A stretch of DNA of 64,000 bases from contig NZ_JAFCJE010000003.1 of NCBI RefSeq assembly GCF_018131185.1, positions 62,001-126,000 of the forward strand, given 5' to 3'. The notes under the pieces were generated by a model. That model searched no databases. It was given only the letters and a program-made list of their open reading frames with translations, and was not told the DNA's origin. This document shows positions 23,019 through 32,633 of this stretch, piece by piece. The position numbers and the translations under genes were made by a program. Numbering within the stretch: the stretch's first letter is position 1; the number at the start of each line of letters is the position of its first letter. This stretch comes from Bradyrhizobium diazoefficiens (lineage in GTDB: Bacteria; Pseudomonadota; Alphaproteobacteria; Rhizobiales; Xanthobacteraceae).

Positions 23019-24272
23019 TTATGTGGTCAACCGCTCGCCATCGCTGCCGACAATCATACGCGGCACCACGCTTCCCACGCGCTCGCCCGCAATGGCCACC
23101 GGCAGATAGTGCTCCGTGCGGCCCTGCCCCTCGCTCTCGATCAGCACCTCGCGCGCTGCACCGATCTCGGCTTGCAGCCGTTCGCGCAATGCCGCTTCGC
23201 CTGCGGCACGCAGCCGCTTCGCGCGTTCCTTGACGAGGGCCCCCGCCACCTGCGGCATCTTTGCAGCGGGCGTGCCGGGGCGCGGCGAATAGGGAAAGAC
23301 GTGCAGGAAGGTCAGGCCGCATTCGCCGACGAGATCGAGCGAGCGCGAGAACATCTCCTCGCACTCGGTCGGGAAGCCCGCGATGATGTCGGCGCCGAAG
23401 GCGATATCCGGGCGCAAGCGGCGCACCTGGTCGCAGAATGCGATCGCATCCTGCCGCGAATGCCGCCGCTTCATGCGCTTCAGAATCATGTCGTCGCCGG
23501 ATTGCAGCGACAGATGCAGATGCGGCATCAGCCGCGCATCATCAGCGACGGCATCGAGCAGATCGTCATCCGCCTCGATCGAATCGATCGAGGAGATGCG
23601 CAGGCGCCTCAGCTCCGGCACGTGCCGCAAGATCTGCTTCGTCAGCATGCCGAGTTTCGGTGCGCCGGGCAGATCAGTGCCATAGCTGGTGAGGTCGACG
23701 CCGGTCAGCACGATCTCGGCATGACCGCGTTCGACCAGCGTCCGCACCTGCTCGACCACCGCACCCATCGCCACGGAGCGCGAATTGCCGCGGCCGTAGG
23801 GAATGATGCAGAAGGTGCAGCGATGGTCGCAGCCGTTCTGCACCTGCACGAACACGCGCGGCAGGCCGCTTGCGTAGCCCTCGACGAGATGCGGTGCCAT
23901 CTCCCTGACGGCCATGATGTCGCTGACGGCGATCTTCTCGCTGGCGCCGAGGTCGAAAGCGCTGCGCGTCTCCCGCCACGCAGACGCGCGCATCTTGTCG
24001 TCGTTGCCGACGACGCGATCGACTTCGGTCATATCGGCGAACATCGAGCTTTGCGTCTGCGCCGCGCAGCCGGTGACGACGATGCGAGCACCGGGACGTT
24101 CGCGCTTCAGCTTGCGGATCGATTGCCGCGCCTGCGCCACCGCTTCGTTGGTGACGGCGCAGCTATTGATGACAATCGTATCTGAAAGGCCCGCACCTTC
24201 CGCCTCACGGCGGATCACCTCGGCCTCGAAGGCATTGAGGCGGCAGCCGAAGGTGACGATGTCGACGGCCAT
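23019..24272 (-). CDS. mtaB: tRNA t6A37 methylthiotransferase MtaB
   Basis: The 417-residue radical-SAM enzyme has N-terminal UPF0004 cysteines at about 10, 38 and 69 and the radical-SAM triad CDHRCTFC (Cys148, Cys152, Cys155). It converts t6A37 to ms2t6A37 in tRNAs reading ANN codons, using two 4Fe-4S clusters. Its ATG overlaps the dapF stop by one base (TGATG), so it is coupled to dapF. The C-terminal TRAM-like region (TEHYLPVAIAGERVGSV) is short. Confidence 0.93.
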   Translation of the reverse strand: MAVDIVTFGCRLNAFEAEVIRREAEGAGLSDTIVINSCAVTNEAVAQARQSIRKLKRERPGARIVVTGCAAQTQSSMFADMTEVDRVVGNDDKMRASAWRETRSAFDLGASEKIAVSDIMAVREMAPHLVEGYASGLPRVFVQVQNGCDHRCTFCIIPYGRGNSRSVAMGAVVEQVRTLVERGHAEIVLTGVDLTSYGTDLPGAPKLGMLTKQILRHVPELRRLRISSIDSIEADDDLLDAVADDARLMPHLHLSLQSGDDMILKRMKRRHSRQDAIAFCDQVRRLRPDIAFGADIIAGFPTECEEMFSRSLDLVGECGLTFLHVFPYSPRPGTPAAKMPQVAGALVKERAKRLRAAGEAALRERLQAEIGAAREVLIESEGQGRTEHYLPVAIAGERVGSVVPRMIVGSDGERLTT

Positions 24273-25147
24273 CAGCCGGCCTGCGCGAACAGCGCCGGAT
24301 CGAATTTGCCTTCATATTCGAATGTCGCTGTGCCCGTCATCAGCACGTGGTCGTCGCGCTCGCGCCATTCGATGCCGAGCTTGCCGCCGGGCAGCGTGAT
24401 CTCGACATTGCGCTCGACCCGCTTCAGGCGCGCCGCGGCAACCGCCGTGGCGCAGGCCGCCGAGCCGCAGGCCCTGGTCAGGCCGGCGCCGCGTTCCCAG
24501 GTGCGGATCGTGATGTGCTGGGGATCGACGATATGGGCGAGCGTGATGTTGGCGCGCTCCGGGAAGATCGGATGGTTTTCGAGCAGCGGACCGAAGCGCT
24601 CGAGATCGTAGGCATTGACATCGTCCACCCAGAAGATCGCATGCGGATTGCCCATGCTCACCACCGAGGGCGAATGCAGAATCGGATTGTCGATCGGCCC
24701 GATCTGCAATTCGATGTAGCGGGTGTCGCGGAACTCTTCCGCCAGCGGAATGTCCTGCCAGCCGAACTTCGGCGCACCCATGTCCACGGTGTAGAGATCC
24801 GGCGCGGGACCCTGCCAGGCATTGAGCAGTCCCGCTTCCGTCTCGAAAGTCGCAGTGGTCTGGCCGGTCTTTTCGAAGATGCGGCGCACCACGCAGCGCA
24901 TGCCGTTGCCGCACGCGCCTGCCTCCGAGCCGTCATTGTTGTAGATGCGGATGAAGGCTTCGGTGCCGTCCAGCCGCGGCTTCTGCAGCACCATGAGCTG
25001 ATCGTAGGCCACGCCGCCCTTCGCGGACGCCACCGCGCGCGCGTCGTCCGGTGTCACCTTTGCCGTGGACGCGCGCATGTCGACAACGACGATCTCGTTG
25101 CCGATGCCGTTCATCTTGGCAAATGCGTGGTTGGCCAGCGCGCTCAT
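24272..25147 (-). CDS. dapF: Diaminopimelate epimerase
   Basis: The 291-residue enzyme converts LL- to meso-diaminopimelate for lysine and peptidoglycan synthesis. The two catalytic cysteines lie in GACGNGMRC and [10 protein letters not shown]. It begins with the usual segment [15 protein letters not shown]. It is the first gene of a dapF-mtaB pair. asd, an earlier step of the same pathway, lies at 44784. Confidence 0.96.
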   Translation of the reverse strand: MSALANHAFAKMNGIGNEIVVVDMRASTAKVTPDDARAVASAKGGVAYDQLMVLQKPRLDGTEAFIRIYNNDGSEAGACGNGMRCVVRRIFEKTGQTTATFETEAGLLNAWQGPAPDLYTVDMGAPKFGWQDIPLAEEFRDTRYIELQIGPIDNPILHSPSVVSMGNPHAIFWVDDVNAYDLERFGPLLENHPIFPERANITLAHIVDPQHITIRTWERGAGLTRACGSAACATAVAAARLKRVERNVEITLPGGKLGIEWRERDDHVLMTGTATFEYEGKFDPALFAQAG

Positions 25148-25384
25148 GAAAATTCCCGAATTTCGCCTGCCTTATATGGCGATCCTTGCCGGCTTGGCCA
25201 GTGTCTTGCCGCCGGTCGCCAGGGGGCTGTGGGGAGGCCTGCCATGACGCATCTGTCATGGGACGAATTCGGCGCTCGCGTGTTAGAACGGCGCGCTCGC
25301 GCGAGCCGGGGCGCGACTGGGCACAAAGACGGATTTAGGCCTTGGTCGATAAGACCTTAGCGTTAAGGCCTTGGGGAGAATAAA

Positions 25385-26176
25385 ATGTTCAGGTTTCGTC
25401 GTCTCGCTCTGGCCGCGCTGATCCCGGCAGCAGCCTTGTCGTTTGGCCTGCCTGGCGCTCTGGCGCAAACCCCGAGCCCGGCACCGGCCGGCTCGGCAAG
25501 TCCCATGGCAAGTCCCTCGCCGGCCCCATCGGCTTCCCCCTCCCCGGCCGCGAGTGCCTCGCCTGCGCCTGCGGCAACGCCCTCACCGGCGCCATCGCCT
25601 GCGGCCAGCGCTTCGCCTGCCCCGGCGACGTCGCCCTCGCCCGCAGCCAGCGCCTCACCCAGCCCGGCGGCACCGCCGCCTGCCGCCGCCACAACGCCCG
25701 CTCCGGTGCAGACCGCCGATCCGTTTGGCCTCGAGACCACGCTCGAATCCAGAAAAGTCGTGATGGTCAAGGGCACCGCCAATTGGGACTCGGCCTTCGA
25801 CACGCTGGTCGATGCCTTCAAGGCGCTGAACACGCTGCTGGACAAGCAGGGCATCAAGCAAGCCGGCAATTCGATGATCGTCTACACCTCGACCGACGAT
25901 ACCGGCTTCACCTTCCTCGCCGAGATCCCGGTCGATCAGGATCCCAAGAGCTTGCCCAAGGACATGAGCATCGGCAAATCGCCGGAAGGCAAGGCCCTGA
26001 AATTCGTCCATCGCGGTTCCTACGACAACATGGACAACACCTATGAGGCGATCACCAATCACCTCGACGACAAGAGACTCGAAGCCAAGGACACCTTCAT
26101 CGAGGAATACCTCACCGATCCCCTGAAGACCGCTGAGGACAAGCTCGTGATCAACGTTTTCGTGCCACTGAAGTGA
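25385..26176 (+). CDS. Secreted GyrI-like domain protein with Pro/Ala/Ser linker
   Basis: The 263-residue exported protein has a signal peptide (about residues 1-27, ending GALA). Then comes about 85 residues of low-complexity Ser/Pro/Ala repeats (units such as SPSPAAS and SPAPA). The C-terminal domain of about 150 residues ends EYLTDPLKTAEDKLVINVFVPLK and resembles the GyrI-like/effector-binding fold. The function is unknown; the long flexible linker suggests anchoring away from the membrane or peptidoglycan. The next gene, a SIMPL protein, starts right after it and is probably cotranscribed. Confidence 0.8.
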   Translation: MFRFRRLALAALIPAAALSFGLPGALAQTPSPAPAGSASPMASPSPAPSASPSPAASASPAPAATPSPAPSPAASASPAPATSPSPAASASPSPAAPPPAAATTPAPVQTADPFGLETTLESRKVVMVKGTANWDSAFDTLVDAFKALNTLLDKQGIKQAGNSMIVYTSTDDTGFTFLAEIPVDQDPKSLPKDMSIGKSPEGKALKFVHRGSYDNMDNTYEAITNHLDDKRLEAKDTFIEEYLTDPLKTAEDKLVINVFVPLK

Positions 26177-26178
26177 GA

Positions 26179-26895
26179 ATGATGAATAAGCCTGCCGTAG
26201 TCGTTACTTCCCTCGCCACCGTTTTCGCCACGCTGCTGGCAACGCCTGCGCTCGCCGATGATTTCCCGTCCGCCATTTCGGTGAGCGGCGAAGCCAATGT
26301 TTCCGTAGCGCCGGATCTCGCGCAGATCGATGCCGGCGTTGCCAGTGACGCCAAGACGGCGAAGGAAGCCTCCGACGCCAACAACGCGGCCATGGGCAAG
26401 GTGCTGCTCGCGCTCAAGGGCGCGGGCCTTGCCGAGAAGGATTACCAGACCTCGCGTCTGTCGCTGCAGCCGCAATACGGCCAGAACAAATCCACCGGCG
26501 CGTCCCCGGTCGTCGGGTTCCGCGCCTCCAACCGCGTCACCGTCAAGATCCGCGACGTGACCAAGGTCGCCGGCATCATCGATACGCTGGTCAGCGCCGG
26601 CGCCAACGACATCGGCAATATTTCATTCGAGGTGACGCAGGCGTCGAAGCTCCTCGACGACGCACGCGAGCAGGCCGTGGCCGATGCGCGGCGCAAGGCC
26701 GAAGTTTACGCCAAGGCCACCGGCGTCACGCTGGGCGCGCCGCTCAGTGTCATCGAAGGCGGCGGCCCCGTGCCGCTGTTCAAGGGCCGCATGGCGGCGC
26801 CGATGGCGGCAGCGCCGCAGGCGGCCGTCGCGCCGGGCGAGGAGACGCTGTCCGTCACGGTGAATGTGAGCTGGGCGATCAAGGCGGTGCAGTAG
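26179..26895 (+). CDS. SIMPL domain-containing periplasmic protein (DUF541)
   Basis: The 238-residue protein has a signal peptide ending TPALA. The SIMPL/DUF541 domain follows (ISVSGEANVSVAPDLAQIDAGVAS, and DAREQAVADARRKAEVYAKATGVTLG). Family members include E. coli YggE, linked to oxidative stress. The stop of the GyrI-like gene is three bases upstream; two adjacent ATG codons at 26179 and 26182 are possible starts, with GAAGTGAG as ribosome site. A GTG at 26173 is less likely. Confidence 0.87.
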   Translation: MMNKPAVVVTSLATVFATLLATPALADDFPSAISVSGEANVSVAPDLAQIDAGVASDAKTAKEASDANNAAMGKVLLALKGAGLAEKDYQTSRLSLQPQYGQNKSTGASPVVGFRASNRVTVKIRDVTKVAGIIDTLVSAGANDIGNISFEVTQASKLLDDAREQAVADARRKAEVYAKATGVTLGAPLSVIEGGGPVPLFKGRMAAPMAAAPQAAVAPGEETLSVTVNVSWAIKAVQ

Positions 26896-26929
26896 ACAAA
26901 AGAGGCACACTGCGCGCTCCAATTTCGCT

Positions 26930-27069
26930 GTCGTCCCCGCGAACGCGGGGACCGACCCATAACCACAGGACGTGGTTGTGTGCCACCGCAGGCAACTCCG
27001 AGTCTTCGCCAAACTCCTCCCTGTGGTTATGGGTCCCGGGCTCGCGACTTCGTCGCGCCCCGGGACGAC
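26930..27069. repeat. Palindromic intergenic repeat, family B (copy 2, core inverted)
   Basis: It contains CCCATAACCACAGG and CCTGTGGTTATGGG arms. The core ACTCCGAGTCTTCGCCAAAC is the reverse complement of the core in the copy at 53198. It separates two convergent genes. Confidence 0.9.
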
Positions 27070-27111
27070 AAGCTGTAGGTATGGCGACAACGGAGTTAAA
27101 CCGCGCAGGCG

Positions 27112-28176
27112 TCAGATCTCCACCACCTGCCCCGGCATCATCGCCACGAACCGCTCCTGCGGAATTTTCGCCGCATCCAGCGCCTCGACCAACGCCTTCG
27201 CCGGCGCATCGATTGCTTCGTCCGTGAGCTGGAACGTGCCGTGGTGATGCCCGAGCGCGGCCTCGGCGCCGCAATCGGCCAGCGCCTTCACCGCATCCGC
27301 CGGATTCATGTGCTGGTCTCGCATGAACCAGCGCGGCTCGTAGGCGCCGATGGGCAGGATCGCCAGGCGCAGCGGTCCATGCTTCTCGGCGACGCGCCGA
27401 AAATGCGTGCCGTCGCCGTAGCCGGAATCGCAGACGACGTAGACTTTGCCGGCCGGTGTCTCCAGCACGAAGCTCGCCCATAGCGCCTTGTTGCGATCGA
27501 ACATGCCGCGCGCCGTCCAGTGCCGCGTCGGCACCAGATGCACGGCGACGCCGCCGCCGAGCTCGACGCGGTCGTGCCAGTCGAAGGCTTCCACCCTGAT
27601 CGTGGAATCCCAGCTGCGCATCGTCACGTCGTTGCCGAGCGGGGTGACCACGCGCGGGGCGAAATTCTTCGTGAGCCGCGACAGCGTCGCAATGTCCAGA
27701 TGATCGTAATGCCCGTGCGAGACCAGCACGACATCGATCTTCGGCAGCTTCTCGAACGCGATGCCGGGATCATTGTGCCGCTTCGGCCCGGCCCAGGCGA
27801 CCGGCGAGACTCGCTCCGACCAGACAGGATCGACCAGAATATTGAGGCCGCCGGTCTGGATCAGCCAGCTGGCGTGGCCGACGAAGGAGAGCCGCAAATT
27901 GCCGCCATCGACCCGCGCCGGCGGGGTATCGGCGTGGGGGCTGGGAGCCCAGTCCGGCCATGTGGCGCGCTGCCGCTTGCCGCCGAGCTGCCAGCGCAGC
28001 ACCTCGCGAAGCGATTTCGGCGGCGCGCCGTCCGGATCGAAAAAGGTCAGGCCGTCGAAATGATCGGAGGCGGGACCGTCATAGGTTTTCATGCGGGACA
28101 TCCAGAGGGAGGACACGCCGACCAAGGCGCCGGCCCCGGCAAGCAGTCCAAACAGGCGGCGGCGGGTGATCGGCAC
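27112..28176 (-). CDS. MBL-fold metallo-hydrolase (NAPE-PLD-like)
   Basis: The 354-residue protein carries a twin-arginine-like leader (MPITRRRLFGLLAGAGALVG), so it is probably exported or membrane anchored. The metal site is SHGHYDHLD (His154, His156, Asp158, His159) with later Asp/His in CDSGYGDGTHF and GHHHGTF. The pattern FVGHASWLIQTGGLNILVDPVWSERVSP is typical of the N-acyl-phosphatidylethanolamine phospholipase D-like group. The start is GTG at 28176. The substrate is not known. Confidence 0.87.
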   Translation of the reverse strand: MPITRRRLFGLLAGAGALVGVSSLWMSRMKTYDGPASDHFDGLTFFDPDGAPPKSLREVLRWQLGGKRQRATWPDWAPSPHADTPPARVDGGNLRLSFVGHASWLIQTGGLNILVDPVWSERVSPVAWAGPKRHNDPGIAFEKLPKIDVVLVSHGHYDHLDIATLSRLTKNFAPRVVTPLGNDVTMRSWDSTIRVEAFDWHDRVELGGGVAVHLVPTRHWTARGMFDRNKALWASFVLETPAGKVYVVCDSGYGDGTHFRRVAEKHGPLRLAILPIGAYEPRWFMRDQHMNPADAVKALADCGAEAALGHHHGTFQLTDEAIDAPAKALVEALDAAKIPQERFVAMMPGQVVEI

Positions 28177-28316
28177 GGCGGGGCTTCAGCGATGGTAACG
28201 GAGGCGGGTCATCACCTCTATATGGGCGGAACCCAGAGAAAAAAGAACCGGTCGAAAAAAGGTTCTTAGTTTCAGGGCCTTGACCAGGCAAAGGCACCCC
28301 GACGCCCTAACTTTCC

Positions 28317-28345
28317 TTGACTTTTGGGCGAGAGCGGCGTTTAAC
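28317..28345 (+). promoter_or_regulatory. Predicted sigma-70 promoter for the ffh operon
   Basis: TTGACT (28317-28322) and TTTAAC (28340-28345) are separated by 17 bases. The -35 box is preceded by C, giving the CTTGAC form often seen in alphaproteobacteria. Confidence 0.6.
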
Positions 28346-28479
28346 CCCGCCACTTTCTCGGAAAGGCTTTCTTTTCGACCCGCCGACCGGCCCTCGGGGC
28401 CGGAGGTCAACGCCCGACAGCGCTGTGCGCCCTCGGGCGCAAAGGTGTTTGGAAGATCGTTTGGCCAAGGAAGTGGTCA

Positions 28480-28499
28480 TCCCCCGCGAAGGCGGGGGA
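28480..28499. repeat. REP-like hairpin immediately before ffh
   Basis: TCCCCCGC / GCGGGGGA with a GAAG loop, 19 bases before the TTG start of ffh. It matches the GTCATCCCCCGCG end of the palindromic repeat class and could be a repeat remnant that now lies in the ffh leader. Confidence 0.6.
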
Positions 28500-28518
28500 C
28501 AGCAACAGGACAACTTCA

Positions 28519-30066
28519 TTGTTCGACAATCTGTCGGAACGGCTTGGTGGCATTCTCGATCGTCTGACGGGGCGCGGCGCGCTGACCGAAAAGGACGTCG
28601 ACGCCGCGATGCGCGAGGTGCGCCGCGCGCTGCTGGAAGCCGACGTCGCGCTCGAGGTGGTCCGCAGCTTCACCGAGCGCGTCCGCGAGCAGGCGATCGG
28701 CGCCACCGTCGTCAAGTCGGTCACACCCGGCCAGATGGTGGTCAAGATCGTCCATGACGAGCTGATCAACACGCTCGGCGCCGAAAGCCAGACCATCGAC
28801 GTCAATTCCGTGCCGCCGGTGCCGATCATGATGGTCGGCCTACAAGGCTCGGGCAAGACCACCACCACCGCGAAGCTCGCCCGCCGCCTGGTCCAGCGCG
28901 ACAAGCGCAAGGTGCTGATGGCCTCGCTCGACGTCTATCGTCCGGCGGCGATGGAGCAGCTGGCCGTGCTCGGCCGCGATCTCGATATTCCCACCTTGCC
29001 GATCGTCGCGGGGCAGCAGCCGCCGCAGATTGCGAAGCGCGCGCTCGAGGCCGGCAAGCTTGGCGGCTACGACATCGTGCTGCTCGACACCGCCGGCCGC
29101 ACCACGCTGGACGAAGAGATGATGGCGGAAGCGGCCGCGATCAAAGCTGCAGCCAATCCGCACGAAGTGCTGCTGGTCGCCGACAGCCTCACCGGCCAGG
29201 ACGCAGTGAATCTCGCGCGCGCGTTCGACCAGCGCGTCGGCCTCACCGGCATCGTGCTGACCCGCGTGGACGGCGATGGCCGCGGCGGCGCCGCGCTGTC
29301 GATGCGCGCCGTCACCGGCAAGCCGATCAAGCTGATCGGCACCGGCGAAAAGACCGATGCCCTGGAGGATTTCCATCCCGACCGTATCGCCGGCCGCATC
29401 CTCGGCATGGGCGACGTGGTGTCGCTGGTCGAGCGCGCTGCCGCCAATATCGACGCCGAAAAGGCCGCGCGCACTGCCGAGCGCATGCGCAAGGGTCAGT
29501 TCGACCTCAACGACATGCGCGAGCAGCTATCGCAGATGGCCAATATGGGCGGCATCAGCGGGCTGATGGGCATGATGCCCGGCATCTCCAAGATGAAGAA
29601 CCAGATCGCGGCCGCCGGCATCGACGACAAGATCTTGAAGCGCCAGGTCGCGATCATCGATTCCATGACGCGCGACGAGCGCCGTCATCCCGACCTGCTC
29701 AAGGCCAGCCGCAAGAAGCGCATCGCCGCCGGTTCCGGCCAAAACGTCGAACAGGTCAACAAGCTGCTCAAGATGCACCGGAACATGGCCGACATGATGA
29801 AGGCGATGGGCTCCGGCAAGCGCGGTCCGCTCGCCGGCATCGCCCAGGCGATGGGCTTCGGCGGCGGCATGAAGATGCCTTCGCCCGAAGAGATGAAGGC
29901 GATGCAGGAGAAGATGCAGGCCGGCGGTGGACAAGGTCTGCCCAGCCTGCCGAAGGATCTGCCGCCGGGTCTTCGCTCGGGCCTGCCGAATTTGCCGGGA
30001 CTTACGGGCCTCAGCGGCAAGCCGACCCTTCCGGGCCTCGGCGGCTTCCCCGGCAAGAAGAAATGA
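28519..30066 (+). CDS. ffh: Signal recognition particle protein Ffh
   Basis: The 515-residue SRP54 GTPase has an N domain, then P-loop VGLQGSGKTTTTAKL at about residues 106-120, DTAGRTT and TRVDGDGRGG. The methionine-rich M domain follows, ending in a Gly/Pro/Leu-rich tail with a KKK terminus. It binds SRP RNA and signal sequences of membrane proteins and hands them to FtsY (20771). It starts with TTG at 28519 after AGGACA. It is the first gene of the ffh-rpsP-rimM-trmD-rplS cluster. Confidence 0.96.
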   Translation: MFDNLSERLGGILDRLTGRGALTEKDVDAAMREVRRALLEADVALEVVRSFTERVREQAIGATVVKSVTPGQMVVKIVHDELINTLGAESQTIDVNSVPPVPIMMVGLQGSGKTTTTAKLARRLVQRDKRKVLMASLDVYRPAAMEQLAVLGRDLDIPTLPIVAGQQPPQIAKRALEAGKLGGYDIVLLDTAGRTTLDEEMMAEAAAIKAAANPHEVLLVADSLTGQDAVNLARAFDQRVGLTGIVLTRVDGDGRGGAALSMRAVTGKPIKLIGTGEKTDALEDFHPDRIAGRILGMGDVVSLVERAAANIDAEKAARTAERMRKGQFDLNDMREQLSQMANMGGISGLMGMMPGISKMKNQIAAAGIDDKILKRQVAIIDSMTRDERRHPDLLKASRKKRIAAGSGQNVEQVNKLLKMHRNMADMMKAMGSGKRGPLAGIAQAMGFGGGMKMPSPEEMKAMQEKMQAGGGQGLPSLPKDLPPGLRSGLPNLPGLTGLSGKPTLPGLGGFPGKKK

Positions 30067-30151
30067 GGAATTCGTCGCGGGGGATCGCAAGCGTCCCGCG
30101 CAACGCGGAATACCAATCAACCGAACAAGCTGTACTTTGAAGGAGAACTGA

Positions 30152-30484
30152 ATGTCCGTCGTTATCCGCCTCGCCCGTGCAGGCACCAAGAAGCGTCCCG
30201 TCTATCACGTCGTCGTCGCCGACTCGCGCTTTCCGCGCGATGGCCGCTTCATCGAGCGTCTTGGCCATTTCAACCCGCTGCTGCCGAAGGACAACGAGAC
30301 CCGCCTCAAGCTCGACATGGACAAGGTGAAGGCCTGGCTCGCCAAGGGCGCGCAGCCCTCGGACCGCGTGGCCCGTTTCCTCGACGCCGCCGGCGTCAAG
30401 AAGCGCGAAGCCCGCAACAACCCCGAGAAGGCCGTGCCGCGCAAGGAGCGCAAGGCACAGGCCGAAGCCGCCGCGAAGGGCTAA
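30152..30484 (+). CDS. rpsP: 30S ribosomal protein S16
   Basis: The 110-residue protein begins [24 protein letters not shown] and contains [14 protein letters not shown], the S16 family start. It has a charged C-terminal tail typical of alphaproteobacteria. It follows ffh by 85 bases, with AAGGAG as ribosome site, and precedes rimM by nine bases. Confidence 0.97.
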   Translation: MSVVIRLARAGTKKRPVYHVVVADSRFPRDGRFIERLGHFNPLLPKDNETRLKLDMDKVKAWLAKGAQPSDRVARFLDAAGVKKREARNNPEKAVPRKERKAQAEAAAKG

Positions 30485-30493
30485 GGCCGAATC

Positions 30494-31024
30494 ATGTCGG
30501 CGCTGGTCTGCGTCGCGCGGATCGGCGCCGCGCATGGGGTGCGCGGTGCGGTCAAACTATGGACCTTCACCGAAGACCCCTTTGCCGTCAGGCGCTACGG
30601 TCCGCTGCTGTCGAAAGACGGCAAGCGCCAGTTCGAGGTCGCAACGGCGCGCGAGGCCAAGGATCATCTGGTCGCGACGTTCAAGGGCGTCACGACGCGC
30701 GATGAGGCCGAGCGCCTCAACGGCATCGAGCTCTATGTCGCGCGGGACAAGCTGCCCGCGACGGACGCGGACGAATATTACCACACCGATCTGATCGGGC
30801 TCGCCGCCGTCACCACCGACGGCGACGCGCTCGGCCGCGTGCTCGCGATCCACAATTTCGGCGCCGGCGACATCATCGAGATCGCTCCGCCCAGCGGCAC
30901 GACGATGCTGCTGCCGTTCACGAACGCGGTGGTGCCGGAGGTCGACATTGCCGGCGGCCGCGTGGTGATCGCGCTGCCGCAGGAAATCGAGGGCGAGGAC
31001 GAAGGCAAGGCTTCGTCATCGTGA
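30494..31024 (+). CDS. rimM: Ribosome maturation factor RimM
   Basis: The 176-residue protein has an N-terminal RimM domain ([25 protein letters not shown]) and a C-terminal PRC-barrel region ([36 protein letters not shown]). It helps assemble the 30S head, acting with S19 and S13. It is nine bases from rpsP. The usual next gene, trmD, is displaced by a DUF4304 gene. Confidence 0.95.
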   Translation: MSALVCVARIGAAHGVRGAVKLWTFTEDPFAVRRYGPLLSKDGKRQFEVATAREAKDHLVATFKGVTTRDEAERLNGIELYVARDKLPATDADEYYHTDLIGLAAVTTDGDALGRVLAIHNFGAGDIIEIAPPSGTTMLLPFTNAVVPEVDIAGGRVVIALPQEIEGEDEGKASSS

Positions 31025-31067
31025 TGATGGCCCGCGAATAATCTCCACAAGAATAAGGGGCTGCGAG

Positions 31068-31682
31068 ATGCCTCGCCTGGAAGCTTCAATCAAAGACCAC
31101 CTGAGTCCAGTGCTCAAGGGCGATGGATTCCTCGGCTCTGGCCGAACTTTCCGTCGTATCTCAGAAGATCTCATTCACGTCGTGGCGGTACAAGGGTCGC
31201 GATACGGTAGCAAGTTCGCCGTAAACCTCGGCATCCAGCCTCGGTGTATTCCGGATGTCGTTGGCAACTCACCCGATGCAACAAAAATCAGAGAAGAGCT
31301 CTGCGAGTTTCGGCGAAGGCTGTCCGAAGCAACGAGTGATCAATGGTGGGAACATGAAGGCTCAAAGGAGAGCATGGACGCCGCCGTTCAGGCGGCTGCA
31401 TCGGCCTATAAGACAATTGGTCGAAGGCTCTTCTCCGAACTGTCGGGGCCAGAATCTCCATTGTACAAAGTCACGCCTGGGCAATTCGAGGCTGGGCAGT
31501 ATAGCTTTTCAGGTTTCGGCTCCACGAAAGTTCGAATGGCGCGCTCATTGGCGCTCATGCGGCAATCGATTGGCGACTTGGTCGACGCCAACGCCTTCGC
31601 CCGGATTGCGTTGGCGAGCCTAGGAAATGCCTCTGCTCTTCGTGCGGAAATGGAGGAATTGTGTAGAGCGACCGAAAGCTAA
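31068..31682 (+). CDS. DUF4304 domain-containing protein
   Basis: The 204-residue protein begins MPRLEASIKDHLSPVLKGDGF and continues with GRTFRRISEDLIHVVAVQGS and FAVNLGIQP, matching DUF4304, a family of unknown function often seen near toxin-immunity or mobile regions. Three 60-base stretches counted by hand give 52-55 percent GC, against 63 percent in neighbouring rimM, which suggests later arrival. It has its own AAGGGG site and lies between rimM and trmD in the same direction. It has no signal peptide or membrane segment. Confidence 0.82.
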   Translation: MPRLEASIKDHLSPVLKGDGFLGSGRTFRRISEDLIHVVAVQGSRYGSKFAVNLGIQPRCIPDVVGNSPDATKIREELCEFRRRLSEATSDQWWEHEGSKESMDAAVQAAASAYKTIGRRLFSELSGPESPLYKVTPGQFEAGQYSFSGFGSTKVRMARSLALMRQSIGDLVDANAFARIALASLGNASALRAEMEELCRATES

Positions 31683-31768
31683 CAAGGCGCCCTGGATGTG
31701 AAGATTGCCACTTGGATGCGCCCATGCAGGGTCTCGACCTCTCGGCCGCAATGCCCTAACCAGCGGCC

Positions 31769-32524
31769 ATGACGACTTCCTCACCTTGGCGCGCGACGGT
31801 GCTGACGCTGTTTCCGGAGATGTTTCCGGGACCGCTCGGCGTGAGCCTCGCCGGGCGGGCGCTGGCGTCAGGACTCTGGGAGATCGAGGCCCGGGACATC
31901 AGGGCCTCCGCCACCGACCGCCACCGCAGCGTCGACGACACCCCGGCCGGCGGCGGCCCGGGCATGGTGCTGCGGGCGGACGTTCTGGCGGCCGCGATCG
32001 ATGCTGCCGGGATTGGCCCGGAGCGGCCAAGACTCCTGATGAGCCCGCGCGGTCGGCCATTGACCCAGGCTCGTGTCCTGGAACTGGCGAAGGGCCCCGG
32101 CCCGCTGATCGTCTGCGGGCGGTTCGAGGGGATTGACCAGCGGGTGATTGACGGACGGGGCTTGGAGGAGGTCTCGATCGGGGATTACGTGCTGTCGGGG
32201 GGCGAAATAGCCGCGTTGGCGCTGATCGACGCCTGCGTCAGGCTGCTGCCGGGGGTGATGGGCAAGGAGGCCTCGGGAACCGAGGAAAGCTTCTCGGATG
32301 GCCTTCTGGAGTACCCCCAATACACCCGTCCGCAGCTCTTCGAGGGGGCTCCGATCCCCGACGTCCTGACTTCCGGCGACCACGCCAGGGTCGCGAGCTG
32401 GCGGCGGGCACAATCCGAGGCCCTCACCAAGGCCCGGCGGCCGGATTTGTGGGCTCAAATCCCGAGCAAGCCTCCGAATCGAGCCGGTCGCCAAAAAACG
32501 CCAAAAAACAAGACAGACGGGTGA
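31769..32524 (+). CDS. trmD: tRNA (guanine-N1-)-methyltransferase TrmD
   Basis: The 251-residue enzyme methylates G37 of tRNAs with SAM, preventing frameshifting. The trefoil-knot SAM site is visible as [15 protein letters not shown] and [14 protein letters not shown]. The substrate loop is [13 protein letters not shown]. The C-terminal tail is basic ([14 protein letters not shown]). It follows the DUF4304 gene by 86 bases and precedes rplS by 109. Confidence 0.96.
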   Translation: MTTSSPWRATVLTLFPEMFPGPLGVSLAGRALASGLWEIEARDIRASATDRHRSVDDTPAGGGPGMVLRADVLAAAIDAAGIGPERPRLLMSPRGRPLTQARVLELAKGPGPLIVCGRFEGIDQRVIDGRGLEEVSIGDYVLSGGEIAALALIDACVRLLPGVMGKEASGTEESFSDGLLEYPQYTRPQLFEGAPIPDVLTSGDHARVASWRRAQSEALTKARRPDLWAQIPSKPPNRAGRQKTPKNKTDG

Positions 32525-32633
32525 CAAACGCTCCGGCTTGCCTTATAGGAGCGGCCACATCCGCAATGGCTGGATAGACGAATTTCGCGCAGCCCCCGTT
32601 TCGAAGGCTGGGCGCGCCGATGGAGATTTACCC

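Larger units (their letters stand above)
28177..28518. other. 342-base intergenic region holding the ffh promoter and leader
   Basis: No gene is seen. It contains a good sigma-70 promoter at 28317-28345, a GC-rich stem ACCGGCCCTCGGGGCCGG at about 28386, and a hairpin directly before ffh (28480-28499). This gives a leader of roughly 165 bases. Confidence 0.7.
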
